The notes beneath the pieces are model-generated. The model was not told the DNA's origin. It saw nothing but the letters and a program-made list of their open reading frames with translations, and ran no database searches. From Vitis vinifera (taxonomy: Eukaryota > Streptophyta > Magnoliopsida > Vitales > Vitaceae), in the NCBI RefSeq assembly GCF_030704535.1, contig NC_081815.1:511001-575000 (forward strand): DNA of 64,000 nucleotides, given 5' to 3'. The position numbers and the translations under genes are program-made. Below, one piece after another: positions 1-11,513 of the stretch (position 1 is the first letter of the stretch; every line of letters begins with the position of its first letter).

Positions 1-1028
1 TGAACTTGTGTTTATTTAGTATACAACTTTTCTATGGACTAAATTGGGTCAGGCCCGTATAAAGGGTGGGCTCAGGCCAGGGTTATTTAACCACCCGTAT
101 ATTATTTACATTATTCTATAAATCGGGCCTCATTTGGGCCTTTGTTGGGCCAGATACAGGGCTAAATTTTTTTCTCCATTGGTTGTGCAAGATTTAAGCA
201 AGAGCCTTTTAACTACTAAATGAAAGATAAAATAAGAAGAGAAAGAGAGAAATGAAATAAATTGTATTCAATTTGACTGTTCGAATTACAATTCTTGTGG
301 AAATGTGGGTAGCCCACGAATTTAATTGCATTTTAAAAATTATTTTTATTAAAATCAATGATAATTTTAATAAAATTTGAATTTAAAAATTATTAATCTT
401 TAAACCCTACTCTGTAGACTATGTTTAGTTTTCAAAAAAATTAAGATAAAAGGCCAGAAAAAGAAATTGAAAAAAAAATTAAGGAAAATTTTAAAAAAAA
501 AATAGATTTAAAATCAATAAATAAAACTCATCTCTCTTATGTTAACTCTTTATTAAATAATTTTAAAATATATAAATTTTTAACTAATTTTAATTTTATA
601 TATATATATATATATATACATTTTTCATAGTAAATTCCTTAACATTTTTTTTACCTTCTTTAATTCCTAAAATGAAACTATGTTAAGAATAGTATCTATC
701 TAAATATTTATGGGCTTAAACGTGGTTCTCTTGGGGTTTTGCTTAGGGCCACTAAACGTAATGCCCGATAAGCACATTCACAAGCCCAAATGTAATCCCA
801 TCTTCTTATATTCAAGCTTGGGGCAATATCAACCTACATTGGTTCAAAGTTACAACTCTTACAATTAGGGTTGCTAATGGAATGGGTTTCTATCTACGAC
901 CCCATATTTATTTATATATATTTCCATTTCCACCTAAAAGAAAATTTTAAATGGGATGAGATGTAACAAATTCTCATACTAGCTCTTACTTTTTTTTTTC
1001 AATTTCAATTTTTTATTTTTAAAAAATT

Positions 1029-1150
1029 AAGAATACGTTTGATACTGATTTTAAAAAATGTTTGTATTCCTTTTAATACTTAAAAATATTTACCTTTCAA
1101 GTATAAAAAAAAGGGTAGAAACATTTCATAAAATCACTACAAAACGCACT
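1029..1150. repeat. MITE-like palindromic segment
   Basis: The left end reads roughly cgtttgatactgatttt. The right end, reverse-complemented, reads roughly gcgttttgtagtgatttt. This makes imperfect terminal inverted repeats around an AT-rich core of about 120 bp. Similar ends recur at 21.35 and 21.58 kb, so this looks like a small high-copy MITE family. Exact ends and a target duplication could not be fixed. Confidence 0.45.
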
Positions 1151-3599
1151 TTAAATCATATTAAAAATAAAATACAATTTATAAACAAATAAATACTATA
1201 AATATTTATGGTTTTATGAAAAATGAAACTTCACCAAAAAAACTTTTTAAAAATAATGAATTAATTGGAGTGAGATACCATCATAGGCATACCCACTTAA
1301 GTTTTTTTAAAGAATTCTCAAGACCTAAAATGCTTTTATCTTTTCCCAAACTCATTCTATCATAGACAACGAGAGACAAGGTGGGCCTGAATGAGGTGGA
1401 ACCTCCTTGATCCATTCCTTTTTCCCTTTCTATCTAATCCTTGTTACAGGGTGATCAAAGCTATCAAAGAGCCTCTTGATGAGTGATTCTATGATGGTTA
1501 GAAGCTCTTTGTTCATCTCGTTGTGCATATCTAATTCATTTCTTTTTCCTTTTCTCATCACCCAATAATAATTAAAGGTATTAAAGAGCTCATTTGAGAA
1601 TGATTTTAAAAAGGTTAGAAGTACTTTACAATATTTAGAAGAATTTTTTTAGTTTACAGGAATTAGGTGTTAGAATTTTATTTTTTTAAATTACATTTAA
1701 AAATCACTTAAAATAATTCTTGAACAAAGAAATAATTATTTTTCGGTTCCATATCATGTTGGGGAAACAAATTTCAAAACTTTTTATTTTTTTATATTTA
1801 AAAACAATTATAAAGAAAGTACTACCGATGAAAAACACTACCATGTAAAACCTCGGAATCACTATACACGATCTCAAAAAATCTAAAAAGTACCGAAATC
1901 TTTGTCCTAGAATGCTAATAATGTGGTATGTTAACTTAACCAGTTAAAAGTAGCCTCCAAGTGCATGTCCCATATTTTTTGGGTCATTGCCCATGTGCCC
2001 ACGTGCTAAAACACTAATTCTCCTCACTACAACGAAGACATGGTAGGTTTAATCTCTCCATCTATCAACCGTGTAGGGCATACATCCATGATTTTAAAAG
2101 ACAACATTGATATCATATTAAACTATCAATTTAATACCTAAAGGATATTTGTCACTATCTCGTCTACGAAGGGATTGTCTCTGTAAACCTTTTGGTAACA
2201 TGCAGTTTTCTTACTGACCAGCTCTAAAAACATAGAAGAATATTTTATTTTTAAAAAAATGGTAGATCTTATGGGCCCAAATCATCTCATGAATCATACG
2301 CCGACATAGAAAAAGTAATTTGCACATTATGAAAACCACTCCTGTCAGTCATCCTAATAGGCCTATTATCCCCATCAACACTTTTTCCTTGGCGGGTAAA
2401 CGTCAGCGACCAGTGGCCTGGTGTTTTATGCTCAAACACATCATGTGGCACTACTTTCTCCAGTCTTATTCTTAGAGTAATTGACAAATACTATCAACAC
2501 CTACCTACTTACTTAAAAGCATGCATGGTTTCTTAGAGTCATGATAAAAAATGGAAAACTAAAAAAATAAATAAAAAGGAAGAAGCAGTCGCCCCCCCGA
2601 CAGGGGTCGGAATGGTCCATGAAAAGATAACCTAGAGCACATGGTTTTAAGCCCGGAAAATCTTATGATGATTTCTGTCTGATTTTCTTAACCACATGCA
2701 TGCATGCTCCCCAGTCATTAACATGACTAATAATTTAAGGTAGATGGATTTGCATTCCAACATTCAAATTATCGTCCAGAAACAAGCATCCATCTGTTCA
2801 TGGATTCTGACAAAACATAGCCTCCAGCTTTTGATGGAAATGGCTTTAATTAATTGATAAGTACTCCTCCAAGGAATCTCTTTTAAGTCCCACAACCATG
2901 AATTTAGTTTCATGGGAAGGTGATCAAGATGTTGGGGAACAAAACGCCGACACCATTACACTAATATAATCACATTTAGCTTTATCCTAAACGCCACTAA
3001 ACCAAAGTTTGAGGCAATCGGTTCTGTGTTTGGTCAAGAATTTATTCGAAATGGGCTAGGAAGCATCATGTTGGGTGTGTTGGGTGTGTTGGGTGTGTGG
3101 CTGACCCGACCCCAGTTGGATATACGCAACTTTTCCCACGTATTTTACCAGATAATTAACCATGGACAATGTGGCTTGAGATCAGGATTGAGTCAGGAAA
3201 TTCTATGTTAAGTAACATCCGATGAGGAAATTTTCAAATATATTTAAATGCGACTGTCGTGATGGGTTTTGGTAGTTTTATGAGACCACATGGGGAGGTA
3301 TGGGCGTGAAACGTGTTGTTTTTAGCAAACTTGACGTGGCTTGGGGCGTGAGATGCTGAGTGTTTGGCGCACATGCGTTTGCTCACTTCTAGCCATATGT
3401 CTGCCAATATTTCACCATCTAAGGACAACCAAAGCTTGATTGCTTGATCAAGAGTAGTAAGATACATCGATTTAACAAGAAGCCTCTGACACTGTATATC
3501 TAATAGATTTTCTTGAATCATATGAATACATCTTGAAGGTATATTACAGATATTTGGCTTCATCTTTCTTCATTCTAATTTGATGCATGTCTTGTTTGT

Positions 3600-4430
3600 T
3601 TTGTGACCTCCAAATGTTTGAAGTCTATAATTAAATCTAATGTTTTTTCTTGCTTTCATCTTATATGTTTAGTATTTAAAAACATCAAATATAAGGTTCA
3701 ATTCTATTAGTATTTTTCACATATTATTTAAATAAATGTCTTATCTTAGAGTCAGTTAGTTCAATTGGCAATTAGATTTAATATTTTTCTTTGCCTACAT
3801 TTTTTATGTTTAACATTTAAAAACGTCAAGTATAAGTTTCTACTAGTATTTTTCACATGTTTGAATAAATATCTTATCTTAAAGTCGGTTACTCCAATTA
3901 AAAATTAATTTAATATTTTTCTTTGCTTACATTTTATATGTTTAGCATCTAAAGATGTCAAGTATAAGCTTATATTAGTATTTTTCATGTGTTGTTTGAA
4001 TAAATGTCATATCTTAAAGTTGATTAATTCGATTGAAAATTAATTTAATATTTTTCTGTACTTACATTTTGTATGTTTAGCATTTAAAAACGTTAAGTAT
4101 AAGCTTCTATTAATATTTTTTTATGTGTTGTTTGAAGAAATGTCTTATCTTAAAGTCGATTAGTTCAATTGAAAATTAATTTAATATTTTTCTGTACTTA
4201 TATTTTGTATGTTTAGCATTTAAAAACGTCAAATATAAGCTTCTATTAGTACTTTTTGTGTGTTGTTTGAATAAATGTCTTATCTAAAAGTCGATTAGTT
4301 CAATTGAAAATTAATTTAATATTTTTCTGTACTTATATTTTGTATGTTTAGCATTTAAAGACGTCAAGTATAAGCTTCTATTAGTATTTTTCATGTGTTG
4401 TTTAAATAAATGTCTTATTTTAGACTTCAC
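3600..4430. repeat. Minisatellite, ~135-bp unit, about six copies
   Basis: A block beginning with the phrase tatgtttagcatttaaaaac and running through 'gtcaagtataagcttctatt' and 'tgtcttatcttaaagtc' recurs. Anchor positions are about 3673, 3824, 3947, 4081, 4217 and 4352. The spacing settles from 151 and 123 to 134, 136 and 135 bp. The later copies are more alike than the first two, as expected if the array grew at its right end. No coding potential is seen. Confidence 0.85.
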
Positions 4431-6323
4431 AAGAGAGATTTATCACAATCTCATGAAACATAATAAGGAATTTTATTTGTTTAATTTCAAAATTTTATAT
4501 TAGGATTTAAGGTTTATAACATTAATCTAGTTTTATTAAGTAGAAGTTATTCCGAACAAAACTTATATGAAGTTTCTATGGGTATCGTGGGAAAAAAAAT
4601 TATCATTGTACAAATCCCATTTCTCATTGACTTAAGGTTTTTAATAAAAACCATATGATAAGTATATACAAAACTCAAATGGACCACATGATATGAACCA
4701 TATGAATATGTACATTCAAAACTCAAAATGGACCACATCGTCTTCACCAACCCATATGAATATTACCTTTGATTCCAACTCTTTTTATTCTCTCTTATGT
4801 AATCCTAACTAATAAATTATATTTTCAAAAAAAACATCGATAGCATATCTCATTTCCTAACTTGTAGTTTCATGTGACTCAAATCTTCCTTTGTCTCTCA
4901 TATCAATTGTTGAATCGGGTTTTAATTATCTCATCTAAAAACTAATTTAAATCTACTAAAAATAGGGTAAACCACCATATGATATTCACGGTCACCGTAC
5001 TTATCTTTTAAATTAAAAATAACATTTTCGCATCCCAACAAAATGTAAATAAAAGCAAAAGCTATGATTGGTAAGTAGAAGGTAGGTAAGTAGCATGTTT
5101 GGAAATTTTGAAGGGGAGAGTGGAGGCTGCAAGTAAGTTAATGCACCAAACAGTGATGCAGTCCAAGAATCTTTCAAAAATATTTCATTATAATAATAAA
5201 CCCCACATAAGGACAAGTAAATCAAATTTGTTTTCACAAACATAAAGTTAATAAATCCAGTGCTTTTGCCTTTAAAAATGATGGTAGTTACCAATGGTTG
5301 GTCCATGTTCTAGAAAAGGGGCAGGCACCCTCTTATTATCTTATCATTATTACCAGTAATCTCATCTTTTCCAATCTCCTAGAAAGGAAAAAAAATTAAG
5401 GGCCAATAAAAAAATGGAATTAAATAAAATTGGATAATGGGGTTTGAGACCTTTGGAACTTCCCTGGCACATGTCTGTCGCTTTCAGTGACAATTTAATA
5501 TCTTTTAACCAAGAAGAAAGAATATAGAGACCAACAATTTTCTAGTTTCTATCTATTCCAACTGTCAACCCTTTCATAATTTTAATTTGTAGTTAGGTCT
5601 AATTAAACTACAATTTTATCATTAATTAGTCATGTCAACTTAGAATTCAACTAAAATTTTGATATAAAATTTGGGACTAAAGTCAATTTAATGTAATTTA
5701 AGCTATCATTAAAGTTTTAATTTTAATTTGGGAGCCAACCACTCGCCACAATTGGGGATTTGCGTTTAAATTTGCTTATTTTAAAATGAATGCACCCACC
5801 AATTTAAAGTGTTGACTATAAACTTTTTTTTCATGGTATATTCCTTGTTAGCATATTAGGATTTATTTCAAAATACTTTTCTAAACTATTCTCAATTGTA
5901 TTAAAAAATAAAATTTTATATATCTACAACAAACATTTTTTTTAAATTTATTCTTCATTTTTTAAATTATTACTTTTAATACTTTCTAAAAAAAAATGAA
6001 AATATCTTAAATTTATTTTTAAAATAAATTATTAAAAACTTATTTTTTTATCAAAAAAATTATCAAGTATGTTTTCTAAATTAAAAAGCACACCATTGCC
6101 AAACATGCCCTTAATTGCTTGCATTAGAAAGGATACGCATGATTGGAGTGTTCTCGTAGATAGACGGGAAACTGAGGGTTTATTGGTAAGTGCCGTTGGC
6201 TCCAAAAAGTGGAAAAGCGAAGCTGGTTTTGCCCCTAGGAATGGGGCCGGGCCCGCTTGCCCGGCCCATTCATTGTAACAGCAAAAGATGCGGTTTTACC
6301 ATTTTGGCCCTGCCCCGCGCCCC

Positions 6324-6330
6324 TATAAAT
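6324..6330 (+). promoter_or_regulatory. Probable TATA box of the SAUR gene
   Basis: The sequence tataaat lies about 90 bp upstream of the ATG at 6418, following a GC-rich stretch. This spacing suits a TATA box with a short leader of about 60 nt, typical of SAUR genes. Confidence 0.6.
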
Positions 6331-6417
6331 TGGAACCTTCCTTCTCCTTTCGCTGGGGCTTTCCTTTCTCTCTTAGTTTCTTCCTTCTCAGAGGTTTTTT
6401 AACAAACAGTTGGGGAA

Positions 6418-6780
6418 ATGGCCAAAGGTGGTGGTGGGAAGCTGACGAAGCTGAAGTCAGTGATAAAGAAATGGCAGTCAATTGGGAAGCTTGGGCGGGC
6501 AAACGGCAGCTCAATTGCCGCCGCGAGCCCCTCGGACGACGACAGCGACTCCAGAGACCTCCACCCGGTCTACGTGGGTAAGTCGCGGCGGCGCTACCTC
6601 GTTGGCTCCGACGTCATGGAGCACCCACTGTTCCGGGAGCTGGTGGAACGGTCCGGAGACTCCGACACGGTAAACGTTGCATGTGAGGTGGTACTGTTCG
6701 AACACCTCCTCTGGATGCTTGAAAATGCTGATCCCCGCCCAGAATCACTGGAGGAGCTGGTTGAGTTCTATGCCTGCTAA
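6418..6780 (+). CDS. SAUR: SAUR family protein, SAUR76/77/78 type
   Basis: This is a single-exon frame of 120 residues. It starts with MAKGGGGKLTKLKSVIKKWQ, has a low-complexity Ser/Asp linker at about 30-45, and then a SAUR domain. The domain carries VYVGKSRRRYLV at about 51-62 and HPLFRELVERSG at about 68-79. The C-terminus CEVVLFEHLLWMLENAD...ELVEFYAC is nearly diagnostic of the Arabidopsis SAUR76/77/78 clade as I remember it. SAURs are auxin- and ethylene-responsive regulators of cell expansion; many inhibit PP2C.D phosphatases at the plasma membrane, and clade members were reported to act with ethylene receptors. The ATG is the first in frame after a TATA box. The coding region is GC-rich compared with its flanks and has no intron, which is usual for the family. 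Overlapping frames on both strands are shadows. Confidence 0.93.
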   Translation: MAKGGGGKLTKLKSVIKKWQSIGKLGRANGSSIAAASPSDDDSDSRDLHPVYVGKSRRRYLVGSDVMEHPLFRELVERSGDSDTVNVACEVVLFEHLLWMLENADPRPESLEELVEFYAC

Positions 6781-6899
6781 TCGCTTGTAGACATGAAATA
6801 ACCGCTGAAGAGGATGATTCCATTCCTGGGTACGGACTCATCCACAGAGTACAAGAAAAAAAGTTGTAAATTTTTTCAAGGCAATAATGATTAGCGGTG

Positions 6900-9800
6900 T
6901 AGAAATCAAAGATGATAGAGAGAATTGAGAAGCGACGTTTAACCCATTTCACATCGGCTAATCTCGAGGGGCGGTGGGCCCGATGAGAACTATGGCTTTT
7001 GCATATTATTTATATCTATATGTATAATGTTATATTCTTCTCTGTTCATTCTCAGGTGTATAATGTTTATTCTTAATCTTCATTCGTAAATCTGTTTCAT
7101 CCAGCTAATTCCTTCTTCTTCTTGTAGTTGATCGTCTTTTAATTTCTATTTTGGTTTTGGTGGGTGTTTGGAAACCTTGAAATCAGATGAAAAATCAAAT
7201 GAAAATCGGTGGTGGATAGTGAGACGTGTAGAACAGGGCTGTAACCTGCGTTTTTCATGATGATAGATTAACAGAAGTTGGGCCATTCAGCTTTTAGTCC
7301 TTGAAACAAGGATAAAGTTCAGTGACTGTCTACAAGCAGTACAGCGTCCCAAACAGATCATACAATGTTGTAATAATATTATTACAACCGTAAATAAAAT
7401 AATTTGGGCAAGACCACGAATCATACAATATTGCTGTCGCAGTCAGTAATATAATTTTTGTTGAGACAGCAATTAGAATTAAGGTGATTATAATATCAAA
7501 CCAAAGGATTGTATAATTTAAGTTACTAATGATTGGGTGGTTAGAGATGCCCTGGAGGGTACACGGGCACACCCCACTTACACTAAACAATATCCAATGA
7601 CTTTCTTTCCACATCTTGCTAAGTGGAAGACACGAAATTTGTTTAGTACACGGAATGGTCTTAGAAGATGTAAGGCTGTAACGCGTTTCCATCCTGCCTT
7701 TGCCAACCATAAAGCTCTCTGCCCTACTAAACAAGTCCTGATTTATGATTACAATCGGTTTGACCTCATCACGCCGTATATGTTAATAAGATGTGAAAAA
7801 TATGATCATCGGAAGACTGAGGATAAAAACAATGATTTTAAATTATGTATTAGAATTCGATCAAAACTTCCATATGATAGCAACTCTTTTTCATGATTAA
7901 TTAAGTGGGTTGATGAAACTATAGCGGCTTTAACATCAAAGTGATGGTGATTGAAATTTTTGTCAATTTTAAGGACCATGTTAAAAGGTTGCTTTTGATT
8001 CCGACAAGGGTTAGGTTTTGAGGAAGGAAGAAACCCAAAACTTTTTGAAGTTCATGTATGTGGATACTGGATGGTTATTACAACAAAAAATGACACAACT
8101 ATTAATGCAAATTTCTTGTTTTATATTGGAGTTTAATATATGAATTTAGTGTTGAATTGGGTTTGGTTGTAACGTTGGAAGAAGACAAGAAAAGTCGTAA
8201 AAGATGCTGGCCTTATTTTGCGGCTTTTTCATGGAGAGATGCCCCAATCATCTTTTTTATTATACCATGCTTGTCCTTATTTTTGGATGAAATATAAGAT
8301 TATTTTAACCTAGTTTTTTAGTACCATATAAATTGTTAATGCAATGGTTTCATTTCTTTATGATAAGTACTTTGATCCAATGGTCTAAATTTAATCATAA
8401 CATTTTTTGTAAAGTGTACTGTTTAGTGAGGTTATTTGAGTCATTTAAGTGGGGAATGAAGTCACAGAGAGACCCCAAAGAGCAGCCCACGTGGGGAGTA
8501 GGCCTAGAAATCGGATTTGGCAAGTGGGTGGGCCTTATAATTCTCACGGGTTCATGTTGTCTATGTGATTTTTGTCCGCAAATTAATGAATACATGGATT
8601 GAATACTGATGCCACTCGGGAGAGGTGGGGGTGGAGGGAATGTCTTTGAGTCTTCGAGTGTAATATGCCAACCACTCGTACGTGCAAATCCAGCGTATCA
8701 ACCATTATGATTACAAATCAAATGCAACAAAATCATCTTATTTCGAATTTTAATATTTTAATATTCTAACTCCCAATTAAAAAGACACGAAAATGGTGGA
8801 GTATTTGGAAAAAATATTTTTTTTCTTATAAACCTCACTTTCTTTCTATTTTCTTTCAGAGTCTTTACTCCTTCATTTCTTTCCCCACACGTAAAATTCT
8901 TCTCTAAAATAAAATTTGGTAATTATAGTTTTTTACTTAATATTCTAAAACCAACATTTCTTTTTAATTAAAAAAAACCTACTTTTTGAGAAGACTCCAA
9001 AAATGATTTGAATTAAATTGATGGATGGAACCAAATGATGGCAGGAATGGAAGGAAAATTGGCAGTGGACCAAGACCCGAAGCATGTTTAGGAGACAAGT
9101 GTGGCCCTGGGCTAAGAGGACAAAATGAGGATGAAAAGGGTCTCCAGCCACCACACTGCCAGGCATTCAAAATCAAAATCACCCCAAACAACAGCCGAAG
9201 ATTGCGCTTGAAACGACCGTTCACTTTCTTTGTCAATCCTGTAACAGTCTTTCACAATTACCACTCCTCTCACACTATCTTGGAACGAAAGTTCCTCTTC
9301 TCTCTCCAACACCCGATAACCTTTCCGTGAATTTATGAAAAAGCCAATCAATCCTGTTTCAATTTAAATTATATGGATGGGGTTATCGTTCATATTCTTA
9401 TCTGAAAAGAGGTAGAAAATGAGTAGAATAATCTCCAGATGTCAACATCGCTAGCCAGGTTAGGCCATCACCTATTAGGTACGATGCGCTTCTTTTTTGT
9501 TATTTCAACCAAGTTGGAATTCAAAACAACAGCTACTAGGCTCCAAGGATGGTAAAAACAAAAGACACGACATGTGATGTCTATAAACCCTGAAATCCCA
9601 CGTTCTCACCTCCCGAACTACTTGAACACTGTAATGGCTTGTCTTGCAGAAAGACCAAAGAGCAGGAGAGAGCGACGACTAGAAGAATCAAACGGATGGG
9701 GGAAGAGTCAAGACTGTGAGTAGAGAAAAAGAGGTCAAGGAAAACGAAGGGTGCATATGGGATGAGGAAGGGAGGACCGATATGACGTGGATGATAATCT

Positions 9801-11440
9801 ACTCGGCCATTCTCATACCAAAACACATGTGCTTTCTACCAATTGTGTCGGGAGAATTTCTGCTTGTGGGGGCCTTCTCAGTCTTCCCCTTCCTCATTTT
9901 TACATGTTTTTCATGGTTAATTTTATATCCCCTCCCCTTCATCTCAATCTCAGTCTTTTCATTCTATGTCAAACCTCCTGTATTAAATGTACTCAATTCC
10001 ACTATTTTATTGAACAACTCCTATCTCTACTGGTTAATCAATCTGCCTACGAATAGACTTAATTGATTCAATTTAATTCAAATCAAATCTAATGAACCGC
10101 ATTTAGATTTTAACAACTACATGGAATCAAATACAATGAAGTCAACTTGGAACATGATTGAACAGTTGATAGAATCCAAATATGCTTTTCCCATTTGTAA
10201 GGTAGCAGTATATTGTATGAATGGTTCAAATTAGGGAAGACAAATGGCTGCCAACATCCACCACAACTTCCCCATGCTAGTCAATTTTAATGATGATAAA
10301 AGTACACTCTATTTAACTAAACAAAGTTAACACTTGCTTAAATCAATTTTAATCATCACTCGGAGTGCAACTCAGTCATAATGCCCTCTTATGATAAACC
10401 AATACCATGTTGGATTGACTGAATATAAAACAAAATAGGATGGTTAAAATATTGTTTGTATATCATCTTTAATATAAGAAGGACTAGACATATTTTCCTA
10501 CCTTTTTTTATGATATTATATTTAATATATGTACTATTTTGATATATTATATTTAATATATATATATATATATATATATGCAATTTTTTATTTATAAAAT
10601 TTAAATATTATTAATAAAAAAAATACAAAATTAATTACTAAATTATAAATTGTTAAACATTTTATTAGTATTCCATATTTTTTTATAGCATAGTCTTTAT
10701 TTTAAACAAATATCAAACATTGGAAGATAAATATGTTTTCCATTTCATTTTTTTATTCATTTTATAAAGCTAAATATAAGTGTTTCATAATATATGTCAT
10801 TAGATATAGTACTTTAAAATATCATATTGTATTAAAAATAATATAGTGGGCTATTATTGAATATATGTATCCCAATTCCTATCCATTGAGATATCGTAGG
10901 ATATAGATATTGTATCATTTTTTATACAATCAACCAAATATAATACAAATATCTTAAGTTTAATGAGAATCTTTATATCGAAAAAAAAAATTGTAACTCC
11001 AAATTCTTAAAAACTAACAAGATCTTAGGCATAAAGTTGGATTTATAGGTATATAAGAAAAATTGATATGATTAAAGCTAAACATGAATATGTCACACAA
11101 AGTAATGAGATCAAATGAGATCCCACATATGATACAAAGTAATAACAAATCAAGGTGAAATTGCATTACACACTTGGCACCCCCTGATTGGCAATACGTT
11201 TTCGGTAAGGTAACCCTTGGTGGTACAGTTTAACACAATAGTAGTGTTGGAGACTGGGCCGGATCAGCTGGGCCTGGGGCCCATTAGGCCCAACAACAAA
11301 GTTTACTAAAAATAGCCCAACCTAACATTACAAAGCTCAAATCCACCAACCGCCCTTCCATTTTTACCTTTCATTTTTTGGGACTCACAAAATCACAGGC
11401 CCATTACGAAAAACACGACCAACTTCAAGCATCTTCTATG
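6900..11440. other. Intergenic, no supported gene
   Basis: This holds the 3' flank of the SAUR gene, a 22-bp perfect palindrome at 7367-7388, a palindromic G-box (CCCACGTGGG at 8486-8495), an (AT)n run at about 10555-10580 and otherwise AT-rich DNA. Frames of 80-134 codons at 7.3-7.9 kb and 9.0-10.1 kb have no recognisable domain and overlap each other on both strands, so they are not annotated. Confidence 0.55.
7367..7388. repeat. 22-bp perfect palindrome
   Basis: The left half reads gttgtaataat and the right half is its exact reverse complement, with no spacer. It could extrude a short cruciform or be a binding site for a dimeric protein. A perfect 22-bp palindrome is rarer than expected by chance, even in AT-rich DNA. 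Confidence 0.8.
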
Positions 11441-11447
11441 TCTCGCT

Positions 11448-11455
11448 TTATAAAT
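11448..11455 (+). promoter_or_regulatory. Probable TATA box of the pectinesterase gene
   Basis: The sequence tttataaa lies about 60 bp before the ATG at 11514, giving a very short predicted leader of about 30 nt. Confidence 0.5.
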
Positions 11456-11513
11456 CATATGTTCAATTCCACCACCAAAATTTTCCGATTTGATTCGCGG
11501 GAACCAAACAGCA

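Larger units (their letters stand above)
1..6322. other. Intergenic, AT-rich, no supported gene
   Basis: No open frame in this stretch has a recognisable domain or a plausible plant gene structure. It holds a short (TA)n run near 598-618, a MITE-like segment near 1029-1150 and a minisatellite at about 3600-4430. The rest is simple AT-rich plant intergenic DNA. A 109-codon open frame on the minus strand (3234-3563) matches no family I recognise, and I do not call it a gene. Confidence 0.6.

Noticed and set aside
3234-3563. 109-codon minus-strand frame
   Set aside because: It is open and has fairly normal amino-acid use, but no recognisable domain, promoter or splice partner. It could be a remnant; the evidence is too thin to call a gene.
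9025-10066. Overlapping frames of 80-116 codons on both strands
   Set aside because: Several phases are open at once, none has a recognisable domain, and composition does not favour one. Chance frames.
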